This document shows positions 22,861-36,282 of a stretch of 64,000 nt of DNA, one piece after another (position 1 is the stretch's first letter; each line of letters starts with the position of its first letter). The notes under the pieces are model-generated. The model was given only the letters and a program-made list of their open reading frames with translations, made no database searches and was not told where the DNA came from. The translations under genes and the position numbers were made by a program. This stretch comes from Tetrapyrgos nigripes (taxonomy: Eukaryota; Basidiomycota; Agaricomycetes; Agaricales; Campanellaceae), in the NCBI GenBank assembly GCA_013368315.1, contig JAACJM010000294.1, forward strand, positions 1 through 64,000, in the 5' to 3' direction.

Positions 22861-25790
22861 CCAGTAGTTGTAACTGCCATGCATAGTATACAGGCAGTAC
22901 TCACACAACACAATGCGTAGTCAACAGTCCTTTCTCTGTGTATACTTTGGGTGAGCATATGATGCATTGTATGGCTATTTTCATACTATGCATTGTGTGC
23001 ACAATATTCTACTATACCACGCATGGTATACCTTAAGTAAATTTGGCAGGTTTTTCCCACAGCTGGTAATTTGATGTGGCGGTAGGCAGGGCCTTAGGGG
23101 CCAGTAGGGCGGGTTTTTCTCACGCCTCAAAATTTGATAGGAGGTGCAGGCGGTCAGTAGGGGCCAGAATCTGCAAATGGAATAGGGGTAGTAGCTGTGG
23201 CTGGCTCAGAAAATGCAAAATAAATTCCTGGAGCCGGTAATGAAAAGTGATGTAAGTACATAAGAGGGTGTATTTTGGGTCGCTGAATCCAAATATCCAA
23301 TCAAATTTGCAATAACTGCAGTGGGTATAGAGATATGGCCAAAATACTGTCCAAAATACAGCAAAATAGCAGGATGGGTACTGGTCATTGCATCCAATCA
23401 GCTCTGATCATTATGCAAATTGGTAGGATACTGCTTTTGGATTCTATAAATTTGGGAATAACATTTATTTTATTATATAATCAATGTCTAGTGAGATATC
23501 CTCAATTTACTCTGAAAAAAGTGAAAAATTTGGGATGGCCATGGACACTGCATGTTATAGCATCTAATATAATTATGGATATGCTTACAAGGATATTTTG
23601 TGTCCCTGAATCAGAATATCCACTTGGATAAGCTCTATATTCTGTGGTTCTGGTGATATGGAATACTTACCCCTAAATATAGGTACCTGTGGCATCCACA
23701 AATATGCAACTTATAAATTTGTTTGAGAGGGTGGATAAATGTTCATTAATACCCTCAATCATAATATAAAGTCATGTTTTTGATATCTTCAAAATACAAG
23801 ACTCTATTTTCAATTTATTCCCCAAAATTGCCACAAAAGTGAAAAAGAGGAATGGCCATGCACAGGGCATGGTGTGGCATCCAATATGATCATGGATATG
23901 CCTACTAAGATAAATTTGGTTGTGGAATCCTAATATCCACTTGGATTGGCTCTATAGGCTATGGGTACTCTGCTATTCAAGACTTACCCCCAAACGTGGG
24001 TACCTGTGGCACCTGCAAATATGTACTTTATAAAATAGGTTGAGTGGGCTTAAAAGTGTTGATTGATGTCCCAAACAGTAATATGAAATCATATCACCTA
24101 TATCCCTAAGTTCTAAGACTCTATTCTCAATTTATTCCCCAGACAGCAAAGATAGCCCTAATTTTCACCTTCATTGACACATATACCTATCTTTTCTTTG
24201 AGCTGCATTCTGACTACCCCCCATCATCTAAGCCATAATCCTTGTGTACTGGCAGTTGATGTTCTCACTGAAAGACATGTTCAGATATAGCCTTAAGTGC
24301 TATAAGTATCATTATGTGCAACTCAGTTTGACTTTAACCTGGTGCATGTACCTAGAACATCTGCTAGATATTTTAGATGGCTGATCATCTTTTAAGTGGT
24401 ACTAAAAGATGAAATACATAGTATGAGTGCCTCCAGTAACCTCTGGAATGAGATATGCCCATGTATATGGTTCCAAAAGGTACTATTTTCGCTTTTTGAG
24501 TAATAAATTGGGAATAGAGTCTTGGATCTTGGGGATATGGAACATATGACCTCATATTCTTGTTTGGGCTTTGATAAACAGTTATCATACCTATCTCCAC
24601 AGTTTTTTAAGATACATATTTACAGGTGCCACAGGTACCCATGCTTGGGAGTAAGTCTTCAATAGCAGAGTAGCCACAGCTTATAGAGCCAATCTAAGTG
24701 GATATTTGGATTCAAGGACCCGGACTACTTTAATAGACATATACATAGCTGTATTGGATGCCATACCATGCCCTCTCCATGGCCATCTCACTTTTTTCGC
24801 TTTTGTGGCAATTTTTGGGAAATAAATTGAAAATAGAGTCTTGTATCTTCAAGATATGAAGAATATGACTTTATATTCTGATTGAAAGTATTAATGAACA
24901 TTTATCCACCCTCTCAAACAAATTTATAAGTTGCATATTTGTGGGTGCCACAGGTACCTATATTTAGGAGTAAGTATTCCATATCACCAGAACCACAGAA
25001 TATAGAGCTTATCCAAGTGGATATTCTGATTCAGGGACACAGAATACCCTAGTAAGCATATCCATAACTATATTAGATGCTATAACATGTAGTGTCCATG
25101 GCCATCCCAAATTTTCACTTTTTTGAGAGTAAATTGAGGATACCTCACTAGACATTGATTATATAATAAAATAAGTGTTATTCCCAAGTTTATAGAATCC
25201 AAAAGCAGTATCCTACCAATTTGCATAATGATCAGAGCTGATTGGATGCAATGGCCAGTACCCATCCTGCTATTTGCTGTATTTTGGACAGTATTTTGGC
25301 CATATCTCTATAGCCACTGCAGGTATTGCGAATCTGATTGGATATTTGCATTCAGTGACCCAAAATACATCCTCTTATATACTTATATCACTTTTCATTG
25401 CCGGCTCCAGGAATTTATTTTGCATTTTCTGAGCCAGCCACAGCTATTACCCCTATTCCATTTGCAGATTCAGGGCCCTATCGACGGCCTGCACCTCCCA
25501 TCAAATTTTGAGGCGTGAGAAAAACCCGCCCTACTGCCCCCTAAGGGGCACAGTGGCTTACTACGCATGGTATGCAATACTACGCATGGTATAGGGCTGG
25601 CACAGTGGCTTACTATGCGTGATATGCAAAAATAAAATGCGATATACTATGCATGGTATGGGGTGGAACAGTGATTCACTATGCATAGTATCATACCATA
25701 ATATAGGTACAGATAAGCCTCTACAAACTACGCATTGTGCCCAGCAGAGTACTATCAGTATACTATGTGTAGCAGTTACAGCTACAGCTG
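22861..25790. mobile_element. Long palindromic (foldback-like) element
   Basis: Outer ends are imperfect inverted repeats: the left (about 22858 on) reads AAGCACCAGTAGTTGTAACTG and the right, inverted, AAGCAGCTGTAGCTGTAACTG, both continuing with ACACAATGCGTAGT-like text. Subterminal copies of ACTATGCATGGTAT occur on both sides (22960-23035 and 25555-25690). Inside lie two arms of just over 1 kb, 23090-24140 and 24500-25550, around a unique centre of about 360 bases. No target duplication is seen: gypsy sequence abuts the left end and copia sequence the right. No transposase is encoded. Confidence 0.65.
23090..25550. repeat. 1 kb inverted repeat pair (palindrome 1)
   Basis: Left arm 23090-24140 and right arm 24500-25550 match in inverse orientation with moderate divergence; for example the text around 23105-23145 returns inverted at 25500-25545. 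Each arm contains at least three degenerate tandem units of roughly 320-380 bases, recognisable by a GATGGCCATG.ACA-type box (about 23530 and 23850, with a weaker one near 23370). Confidence 0.75.
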
Positions 25791-28440
25791 CTTCCTATTA
25801 GTTAGGAAATCTGATGTCTTTAAGTCTTTCAAGATGTATGTTGCCTGGGCAGAACAGTCTACTGGCAAAAAACTAAAGACTTTACAATCAGATTTGGGAA
25901 CAGAGTTTATGAACGAAGATTTTGACAACTTGCTGAAAAAGGCATTAGAAGACAAAAGTCAGCTCCATACATACATGAACAGAATGGTTGTGCTGAGAGA
26001 ATAATTAGAACACTCAATGAGAAGTCAGAATCCATGCACTATCATGCAAATGGACCTCCTTCTTGGTGGGAATTTTCTCTTGCCACAGCTACTTTTGTAG
26101 CATGTCGCACACCATTAAAACAACTCAAATGGAAGACTCCTTTTGAATTGTGGTACGAAAAGAAACCAGATGTATCATATTTTCATTCTTGGGGATGCGC
26201 TGCATATGTATTCATTCCAGAAAAGAAAAGAGTAAATAAACTCTCCCCAAAATCGGAATTAATGATCTTTGTTGGTTACGAAAAAGGTTCAAAAGCCTGG
26301 TTATTCATGAGACATGACAATTCACTCTTTGTTAGTCCACAAGTACTCTTCATAGAGAAATGGTTTCCATGAGTCTTATCATCCAAAACAGAAGAAAGTG
26401 ACAAATCCACCAAACCTGTCCAACCTTCTGAATTAATGTGCAGTCTGCACAAACAGGGTACAAATAATCTCCCACCTGACCCTGTAGTACCCCTCGATTT
26501 AGGTGACCTGTTCCAAGATCATTTTGATGATCAGGGTCCACCACCCGATGAAGGTAATGGTGATCATCAAAATATTGATGATGGAAATGGTTCTGATGAC
26601 CATGATCCTGGTGCACACCAATCTTCTGATCCAAATGACTCTGAAACAGAATCTATACAATCTGGTGAACTGACTCCACCACCTGCACCAGAACCACCTG
26701 CTCAAGTACCTACTGATCCTGTACCTGTACAAGGTCCTCAACCAGTTAATCCACGAGACGTTGATTTAACTACTGGTAGATTTATAAATAGACTAGATCT
26801 TCAGATCGTCAATTTAGACCAAATTGGAGAATTACAGATCCAAACATGCAACACAGCAGAGACATACCATGAGGTGGATGGACTAGAGTAACTCCCAGAG
26901 TAAACTTGTTCACAATCTTGTGCTACTCATTTGCAAACTGTAACAGATCCAACTCCATCCACTTCTCAAGTCAGAGAAGAGTGACAATGAAGATCAATCT
27001 GAAACAGAAGCAGGACCTAGTGGAGAAATTGTGGAGTTTCTTGAACAAGATGTTTTAGAACAATGTGTACAACAAGGGGGAGTATGGTTACAAAATTATC
27101 TCTTATCGCAGGTGTTTGTAAAAAAAAAAGAAGGAAGTTCCTCTGCGACACCTCTTTTTATTCACAATACTCCTATTGCTTTAGTGGATGAATATCCATA
27201 TCATCATGATACCAATAGAGATCCAGATCCAAAAAATAAAAGAGATAAAGTTACAAAAGATCTGATAGACTATTGGGAAAATAAAACCTTCATGCAGCAC
27301 TGGACATCAACAAATGATTTCAGGAATGCTCCAAAGGATCTTAAAAAGCAATGGAAAGAAGCTTGTCAGTATGAGATTGATCAATTGAAAAAATGAAATG
27401 TCTTTGAATTGGTAGATCTTCCCAAAGGTTGTAAACCAGTCAGATGTCGTTGGGTATTCAATATAAAATCAAATAAAACAAAACGTGCACGACTCATTGC
27501 AAAGGGTTTTTCCCAGACAGAAGGAATTGATTATAACAATGTATTCAGTCCAGTAGTCCGCTTCGAAATGGTTAGACTGTTACTTGCCATTGCTGCTATA
27601 GAGAATTGGGAGATCAGGGCACTAGACATCAAAAGTGCTTTTCTCTATGGACTTCTTGATGAAGAAATCTATATGATGCAGCCTGATGGCTTTGTTAGTC
27701 AGGACAGAAGCAAGGTTTGGAGGTTATGCAAGGCAATTTATGGTCTGAAACAAGCAAGCTTAGCCTGGTGGACTGAATGCACAAAGTATATGCAATCTTT
27801 AGGCTTTAAGCACTTACATTCAGATGCTAGCATATATATTTATTGTATGAATGGCAAAACCATAATAGCCATCATATATGTAGACGATGTGTTATGGATG
27901 GATTCAGATCTGCAATTATTAAACAGACTGATGAATCAATTCATGGCTAAATGGGAATCTCATGATCTTGGAGATGCAAAGGAATTTTTAGGCATGCACA
28001 TAGAACGTGATCGAAAGAAAAATATTCTTACTCTTGATCAAGAATGCAGTGAAGAAAGGTATGCAATTATGAATTAACTCCATGTAACTTTGAGCTTACT
28101 GTCTTTAAGTGCTTGAAACTCCAAACTCTCTATTGATCTAGATTCTTCACGTCAAGTTGGTGCTTGTCACTGTAATAATGCCAGAGGCATAGATTACCAT
28201 TGCATGGAGATCATTGCAGAAGACTCATGTATTCCTAGCTGGGTCAACATTATCTTCCAGAATCTGTCCACAGTTCTTTCTCAACTTGCATTCAGGCAGG
28301 TCACTTGGTCTTCTGTGGACCATATACAACACAGAGTGGAGTCTCTTATGAATTTCTGTCATCTACACAGCCACCTGGTGCATTGCCTCTCCTATCATTT
28401 ACCCCATCAAACGATACTACTACAAAAGTTTTGCACCTGT
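25791..28440 (+). pseudogene. Decayed Ty1/copia Pol (integrase, RT, RNase H remnants)
   Basis: The integrase remnant begins inside the catalytic core (KSDVFKSFKMYVAWAEQSTG, LQSDLGTEFMN), shifts frame, then continues (NEKSESMHYHANGPPSWWE, FELWYEKKPDVSYFHSWGC, the GAG-preintegrase-distal region) to a Pro/Asp-rich linker. RT starts in one frame to TGA at 27394 and continues at 27409-28077 (CRWVFNIK, ALDIKSAFLYG, QPDGFV, AIYGLKQASLAWW) with an intact YVDD motif at about 27880. After 28077 the RNase H region is frame-shifted but still legible to about 28440 (SLMYLAGST-type text). The 5' part, Gag and the LTRs are missing. Confidence 0.8.
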
Positions 28441-28870
28441 TGAAGAACAATGCTGCCACAGTCCAGGAATGACTCAAGGCTTTTCGGAAGGAGGTATGCA
28501 ATATGGAACAAGTCAAGGAGCAGTACTGGTATCTCCCAGGAAACATACATTTTCCATCTTCTCTTATCGACAAACTCATTTCAAACTTCAAGCTTATCAT
28601 TCACATTGACAATTTTGAACCATTCATTTGGTCCTGGCTACATTGCACCACTCATAAGTCCTGCCTCTTCACTGTGATTGTTGAAGCTTGTCTGCTAATC
28701 AAACCAAAGACAAAGACATCAGTGAAAACAGGAGGCAAATGGAAGGTGACATTGGTTCAGTCAAGCAGCAAGGATGAAGACCTCAATGAGTCCACTCACA
28801 AATTACTTGCACAACTCATGAGTTTTTGGGAAAAAAATCTTGAGACTTGCATTTACACAGGACTCATGGG
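28441..28870 (+). other. Unidentified coding remnant
   Basis: A frame of about 124 residues (28503-28877, start not certain) with a Trp/His/Cys-containing core. It resembles a fragment of a mobile-element gene, but no motif allows a family assignment. Confidence 0.2.
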
Positions 28871-29530
28871 AATTTAAACTCGTACTCACAAGTACTTGTG
28901 CATAAGCAAGTATCTACAAATATTTGCAAGTACTTACAAGTTCAGTCCCTATAATATGCAAAAATAGAAATATATCAATCAATCTTATGCATAAAGATAT
29001 GGATATTTGTGTGGGATTGCCTTCTATTAAACTGTTAGAATGTTTTTTGTTTATAGATCCAAGTGATAAGACATTAAATACTATATTTTTAATTGAGCAA
29101 AAAGTGCAAAAATAGCAAGATTCCACTAATATCAATGAAATTTGCACATAAACATACAGATATTTCCTTAGAGATAATGTCTATAAAACTAGTGGAATGC
29201 CTTCTATTTATAGTGCCAACTTGTAGGACATTGAATATTATTTTTATTTGAGCAAACAATATATCAGCCACAATTTTTATGTAGTGTGTGGATATCTGGC
29301 ATCCTTGTCATGCCATACTTGTAAGTACTTGCAAGTACTTACAAGTATGTAAGCATTATATTCAAAATGTCCACAATGCCTGCAAGTTTGCAAGTATTTG
29401 CGAGTTTTAAGAAAAAAATTTAAGCAGACTCACACTTGCACCAGACTTGTACTCACAAGATGAGTTTGTCTCAAGTCACAAGTTTCCATGAGTTTTCCCA
29501 CAGGTGGACTTGCAAGTACTTGCAAATTTG
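28870..29530. repeat. AAGTACTT-rich element with internal duplication
   Basis: Copies of GCAAGTACTT and its inverse AAGTACTTGC cluster at both ends (28887-28945 and 29318-29530). Between them a unit of about 152 bases is present twice (about 28955-29107 and 29108-29258), recognised by GCAAAAATAG.A, the hydrophobic AT-rich body and GAGCAAA. The layout is like that of the other non-autonomous elements in this window, but ends and target duplication are not clear. Confidence 0.5.
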
Positions 29531-29653
29531 CCCACCTCATTGAGGTCTCTAAAATGGATGATGGAGGTGATGACAGTCTTTTGTTTGTTCCTGTTGAAAC
29601 ATTGGCTGCAAATCAGCCTGTTTCAGTTCTGAAGATGACAGATCAACCACAAG

Positions 29654-32522
29654 CTAAGTGGCCACATAATCGCAATTTTTGGGGTTTGATGGAATCTTGA
29701 ACTCTGCATGATTATATGATTGAGAGAGTGAGGATGGATCTGATAATGCTAGTGGACCTAGATGATTCTCTACAATATGATCCAGCATAGTTTTCCAAGT
29801 GGAGCTCTGATATATAGTTAGCTGTAAATAGCTCAAAAAAGCCCTTAGTCCCACTATACTGAGCTCAATGATTTGTAAATCATAAGCATAAGCATATTTT
29901 CCTCAGGTGACTGTATGCAAGAGAAGGAGAATGAGGAAGAGTGTATGGTCTGCTAAGGAATAAGTGAGTCTGCAGAAATCAGGAACTATCTTCACATGAA
30001 GGTGATATACATATGTACAGACATCAAGCTCACAAAGACTCCATATCAATCTCATATACTAATAAATCATTTATTGAGAGTTGGAATCATATGTAAGTAC
30101 TTCTTTATGGGCAGGTTGTGGCTGTGAAGAGAGGATGAAAAGTACAGATTCTGCAGTGAGTCTCTGAGAGAAGAAGAATGAGGAAAGGTGTATGTACAAA
30201 TTAGGGATCCAATCAGAGTTCCAAGTACTTAATACAACTTCTTCACTGACTCTGAATAAATAATTTTTAGTTGTGCAAGAGCCTTACATCTAAGAAATTA
30301 GAATCCAGGTTTAATTTTCAGCTTTCTCAGCCTGATCCTAGCTTTACTTACTTCAATTCATCTTCACAACATCCATCATAATGCCCTTGATATGATCTGG
30401 AACCCAGATCCACAGGCCTTACACCCTTTGATGCCAGAGATGAAGGTATGCACCAGCCATAGCACTCCACCCCAGCAAATCTCCAAATCATTCAATGGTC
30501 TACCCATAGCCATGCTGAGGAACTGGCATTGGTTTTGCACAAGAAAGGTGCAGCTGAACAGATTAATATGTACCTGTACCCATCAAAACCTGTACCCTAC
30601 TGACAGGTAGCCTACATACTGTAAAATATGCTTATGGGTTCCAGTACTGGATCTAAAGTGTACTTTGGACTGAACTCTGAACATGAAACTAATTTTGTTT
30701 TGGTTCAATGATGAAAATATACTAATTTGTTTATGCTCTGCATTAGGAAGGAGGTGCACCACACCAGCTGACTGTGTACTGATTAATATTTTGATTTTAC
30801 AGTGGAGTGGAGGCCTGGCAGTGCTGACTAATTGTGTACTGATTAATATTCTGATTTTATAGTGGAATGGAGGCCCAACAGCACTGACTTAGCAGGGGTT
30901 TGGGAGCACAGCCCCCTGCAAGCTGTCAATCCATGCTGTAGTAAATGAGGCAAAGACATAGGTCATAAAGCTTGTTGGCTTCAATATTTTCCTTCATCTC
31001 AATCTCCTTTGCATCATTTGTTCCAAGGTTCTGGACTTCTGTTCCCTGCAACAGTATGTGATGCTTCGAATGTGTGGTACAAAAATGAGTGGAAATGGTG
31101 GCCTGATACAAATGGAGTTCTGGAATATAAATGATGAGAATACAGGCAATATGGATAATGGACACAGAATGGATGTGATTCCAGTCAATACTCACAATCA
31201 ATGCACTTACTGTCAAATCTGAGCATTCATTCTCAATTATGTGTTCAAGGTAGGGCTTGAGGTTCTAGGCACCAGGTGCACAATCATACAAATGCACTGC
31301 AGTTGCGTAAGTACCAGTAATGAGCTTGTTATCTTGTCCTATTCCAAATTCATATGCCCTGCCATACACTTACACATTATCAGGGATAATACACCACCCT
31401 GGACCCTTTCCCTTCTCCAGACTGTCATGAATGCTCTCCTGCAATACTTTCAATGAAGCCTCTGTCATTGATGTCAATGCTTGTTGAGCTGTCCTAGCAC
31501 TGATGCTATGACCCATGCAACAGAGGATATGATTCTCATCAGCATGTGATTTTGTTGCAAAATGATAAATTCCCATTGGAAGGGCATAGGTACCCATTGC
31601 TTGTTGACTTAGGCATGTTATGAACGAACTAATCACAGTAACAAGTGCCTGATAAATGTGAGATTATACGTCAACACTGACTTTACAATGAAAGGAAGTT
31701 ACTTACAGGCTTGTAAGGCCTATGAATCTGAACAATTGGCTCCCTAGTTTCCTTATCCCTCATAGTACACATGGATTGAAATAGAAAATAGGCAACAGGT
31801 GCCTGGGTCTGATAGGGCTCTTCAAGTTTGACAAGACTGAAGGAATTCACATCTTTCCAAGCAGCAGTCTTTGTGTTCTTGGATCTGTCATTTGTGCTAC
31901 TTTGAAGACATAGAGGGTCATCTTTATCATTTGACTTTGGCTTCGCAAGTCCCATCATTAGACAATGACAGTGCCAAGAAATGGTGTGCACAGCCCAGGT
32001 AAAAAAACAGGGAGATGCATAATGGAAATATGATGGAGGATGGGATGGAGAAGGATGAAGGGCAAGTTCTCATTCCTCTTTACATTCAGAATCATATCAA
32101 GGTGAGGCACTTGGATGGTTGTAGATGAGATCAAAAAAGACAGACATCTGCAAACAAGTACGTCCACACAAGAACACAGTAACAACACATGTGTGGGTCT
32201 GTCCACAAGGATCAGTGCTGTCACCATGTTTGTGGTTGTAGAAGAGAAGCTCGAGGAATTCTCCAATTGACTTGAACTCCCAATTCTTGAGGAGCATTTC
32301 TACAAGAGCAAATTGTTCCTCTCTCCATTCATCAGCATATTTATGAGGAGCCTTGAGATGCAGGTACTGATGGGAAAAAGAGGTATTCAAAGACTCTGGA
32401 GTATCACTTGACAGAGATAATGATTGAGCAGTAGTACCAGGAGTAATGGATCTGAGAGATGGGAAAGGTAGCAGATTTGGTGTCACAGAGTCCATTGGTG
32501 AGCTGTCCTTTGAGCCATGCAC
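29654..32522 (-). pseudogene. DUF6589 family gene, decayed
   Basis: Read on the minus strand from 32522 (MHGSKDSSPMDS). Recognisable family blocks are: the N-terminal KNWEFKSIGEFLELLFYN and FFDLIYNHP (32100-32350); STNDRSKNTKTAAWKD and the KLEEPYQTQAPVAYFL block (31730-31910); SFITCLSQQAMGTYALPMGI, KSHADENHILCCMG and WCIIPDNV (31370-31630); IPELHLYQATIS and LGTNDAKEIEM (30990-31150); ENHLGPLALSDPSSLSQS (about 29730). Introns, frameshifts and about 1 kb of unrelated sequence (29860-30925) interrupt it. DUF6589 proteins are abundant in mushroom genomes and usually behave like transposon genes; their biochemistry is unknown to me. Confidence 0.65.
30767..30888. repeat. 60-base tandem duplication
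   Basis: The segment around GACTGTGTACTGATTAATATT recurs after exactly 60 bases with a few substitutions. Confidence 0.75.
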
Positions 32523-32637
32523 CCCATCATTTTGAGCACTTCTAATCGAAGTAGTGCAACCTCACTATATATGCAATCAAACCTATGAATTGTCTAGCTT
32601 GTCCACTAGAATGACTCACAAATGGGTACCCTTTAAG

Positions 32638-34258
32638 ATGATGATATGCCATACAAAATCGCAGTATACACACTTCGATTTTGGTCTATAATATCAGTTT
32701 TTGACGTTCTTTAAGGGAATAAGAGGACTAGGGTGAGCCCTGAACTGCTAGTTAATACCTAGTGGGACTAAGAAAATAACGGTACAATAATATTAAGTGC
32801 TTACGAATGGAGAAACAACTCATTCTAAGTACTATGATAGATATGTACAAGTTTGGAGTTATAATAGCAGACCCACCAAATGGTAGAGATAGTCTATAAA
32901 GGCTTTCGAATCCTATTATAACGACTAGTACCGCTAGCGTAATCAGCACAATCCTCAGCTGAAAGGTCGATCAGAGAAGACAGTGCTAAGATCAGACATG
33001 TGGACAAGCACGCTAGGTCTAGATCTATGTATTGGTAAATCCCATAGTACTAAGACGGCTTCGAGGGAATCTTAAATATCTGTAAAAGGTACATGTGGAC
33101 AAAAGTAGGACAAAGTATATATGTACAGGATCCCAGAGAGTTCAGCTATCCATCAGTACAGAAGGGATAGTGAATGGACATCTCTACACAGAGATATAAG
33201 GGACAGAAGCGCTAAGTTGCAGTACATCCAAACGATTGGAATACAACCCAAACAGGTAATGTTATTTCCAGATAAGGATAAATCTGTCAATAATCATCTA
33301 GCTAGGCATTGAAAGCATTGAAAGAGGAATAAGTATGCAAACAGGACTGCAGAAGAGCTGGACTCATATGTAGGACTCAGTAGTAGACTGCTGGCAATAC
33401 ATAGAATGTGAATAAAGCAAGATCGGAGAAAAGGGAAAGGAAAACTGAACGGAATAAAGAAACTATGAGAAAGCCCTATGCCCCTAGCATAAGGACGCAT
33501 ATGAAGGACCTAGTGGTCATAAGTGGAGCATTCTGAGTCATAGATGCAATGCTCACTAACACCAGATGGCTTACAAAGGGAACTGAAGAAAGTTCCTATG
33601 AATATTTAGATAATATTGAACAGTTTCTGTATACCCTAATAAGCAAGTCTTTACTTATGAGGAAATAGGTAGAACTCACTAGCGGACATTTCGATTTGTT
33701 TTATATTTTCTCTACGTACCTTTTAGCAGACCTCGAAAAATAATAGGTAACTGTATAGTTGTAGCTGCAAGTAGTATAAAAGGACCAGATATTATGAGTA
33801 GCTACCCAAGCCACGTACTGTAGAGTATCAGATCTCGCTAGCAATAGTAGAGGATGTGAAACACGGACTAAAGCTTCTAAACAAACTTAACTGCACTCTC
33901 TACAAGTATAAACATTGTGTTGGAGATAATAGAGTTTTAAAATTGAACATTTTTGTGGTTATAACTGTGATCTTTGTGTTGACCTTCTGGTCTATTAAGT
34001 GTTGATTTTAAGGCAACTGTGGCCTACAAGTGTTTGATTTTGGGACTCGTTGATCCCCTTGGTGTTAAACTTGTGTTTATTGTGTTGCGTGCTAAGCGCT
34101 AACTTCATTGAAAAACCCTGATCAAAAGTACTTATAGTACAAGTAAACTGGGAGTTTGAGTACTCTGACTACTCAGAATACTTGTCTCATTTACATTTTG
34201 TATATGGTTTTGTGTTTGGGTGTAGTTCCTAGCACTTAATTACAAAAACCACCTATTA
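32638..34258 (+). mobile_element. L repeat, copy L1 (LTR-like)
   Basis: Begins near TGATGATATGCCATACAAA and ends CACCTATTA. It shares many blocks with L2 at 41051-42710: GGACTAGRGTGAG near the start, a GTATAAAAGG promoter-like box near 33775, then AGCTACCCAAGC, CTGTAGAGTATCAG and GTGAAACACGGAC. The TATA box in the second half and the TG start are LTR-like, but the 3' end is not CA and no target duplication beyond one base is visible against the empty site. Confidence 0.65.
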
Positions 34259-35350
34259 ACGAAAGCTTTCATTTAGTTTAATCTCAAGAGTTTTACCATA
34301 AACACAGTTGGTGACATGCTGGTCGAAGCACACTTGGACTTTACTATCCTTCGTTTGGATATGGTCACTATACAAAACAGTTCGTTTACCAGATTTCTGA
34401 CTTCGTTTTACTACTCAGATGAGAAATATCTCGCCTGGACTGCGATTGATGATGTGTTCAGCATGTACTTACAATCCCTGACTCCTACTAACACTCAAAA
34501 ATTACCTACAAACCACATATGGACTCAGAGGCTTGATGGACCATAGTAAACTACTATATAGTACTTAGCTAATTGTGTGGCTGACTATAAAAGTGCACTT
34601 CAACTACCTTATCATACAACAACTGCTTGTAACCACCTTCGTACAGATACAGTGCAACAGCAATATGAGTATTGTTCCTGTGGAAAGCAGTCATCTACAG
34701 TTCATCTTCAGTGGGAGGTGTCATACCCCTTGAGCCACTTAACTTCATCTTCTCAGTGCTCAGTTTTTACATACCAAATGTTCCACTTTTCATATAGCGC
34801 CGTACTTGTGGAGGTGTGTTCATATAGTCGCTTGTCGTATTGTGTGATCCTTGTGGAGGCATACTAAGTCTTCTTCAATTCCAAGCCAGTTTTGTTTTCA
34901 TCTTCATCTTGCGCTTAGTTTGTCTTCAGAGGTAGCTGCACCTATTCAAGGAGTGTATTACCATCCACTTCTGCCCATCCCCAGTTTCATTTCATGTATT
35001 TGTTGGTGTATCACCACAGGGCACCCACATATTCTCTCTCCCTCATCTATAATCATCCTCCTTGTCTTCTACCCATTCTCTACCACATTCCTATCCTACC
35101 CACCACCTACCCTTTTACATCCTTTTACCCTTCATCCCCCATCTGAACAGGTCTTCACTCAGTTGAAGTGCTACTCCATTTTGTCTTTACTTCGATTATA
35201 CTTCTTTTGCTTCTTCTTTGAAGATTTGGTTCAGCTAGATCTACTGTGAGAGCTTTAGTGTCTCCCTACCCTCAAACTATACACCTTGTCTTGAGTGGAA
35301 GGTAGTTGTTGGTTGAGTCATTCGCCTTTGACCCCACACTCAGTGTCTCA

Positions 35351-36282
35351 CCATTAATAGGTGTCTTTTGCATAAGTGTAGAACAAACACAAGCTTAAAG
35401 ACTTTTATACAAATTGTAAAGTGTGATCATTCTGAGTAGTCAGAATACTCAACAGTTCACTTGTACTACAAGGACTTTTGGGGTTTTGGTAGGTTTTTGT
35501 ACGAATGCACACAAATTCAATACACAAAGACTATAACAAGTCCACAAGGTATAACCAACAGTTTCACTTCACAATTTGTAGGCCCAAATGCCTTATAGCC
35601 AGTTTCACAAGTCTAAGGACACACACAAAAAGGTAACACACAAAACCAACAAATTTGATTCAACACTATTGATCCACACACTATGTTTATACCCAATGTG
35701 AGTGAAGTAAATTTGGTAGAAGGGTAGTCTGTGTTTTGCAGTCTCTACAGCTTGCGCTAGTGAGATGACCAATACTCTACAGTCTGTGGCTTGAGTAACT
35801 ACAAGAAATACCTAGTCCTTTTATACTACTCACAGCTACTACTATACAGTTCTACATTTCTTTCTAATGTCTGCTAAAAGATACATAAGAAAACAGAAAT
35901 ATCCTGCTAACCACCAGTCCATGCTCATCAGTACTACTAGATTAAGTAGGTACCTTCTAATTAGAATATTATCTAAAATTCATAGGGCTTTCTATGTTCC
36001 CTTCACTTCATCCTCTTGACTAAGAGTACCTTTCTGGAACTGGCAGCCATAGTCATTCTGACTCACATAGCTCCACCATCCATGCTGATCAACCATAGAA
36101 CTTAGAATAAGCATATCCTATTCATAAGTACTTAGCTTTATTGTACTGGTGTGTACACTTAGTCCACTAGCACTTTAACTAGCAGTTCAGGACTCACTCT
36201 AGTCCTTTATATTTCAATTGAAGTGGTGAACCAGCTTTCTAACTGCCAATTAACATTTCTATATGCAAATTTTGTACAGCGT
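35351..36282 (-). mobile_element. L repeat, copy L3, reverse orientation
   Basis: On the minus strand it starts near CGCTGTACAAAATTTGC and ends GACACCTATTAATGG. It contains GGACTAGAGTGAGTCCTGAAC and the AGTATAAAAGGACTAG box, as in L1 and L2, but is about 700 bases shorter. It occupies exactly the spacer between the two arms of palindrome 2. Confidence 0.6.
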
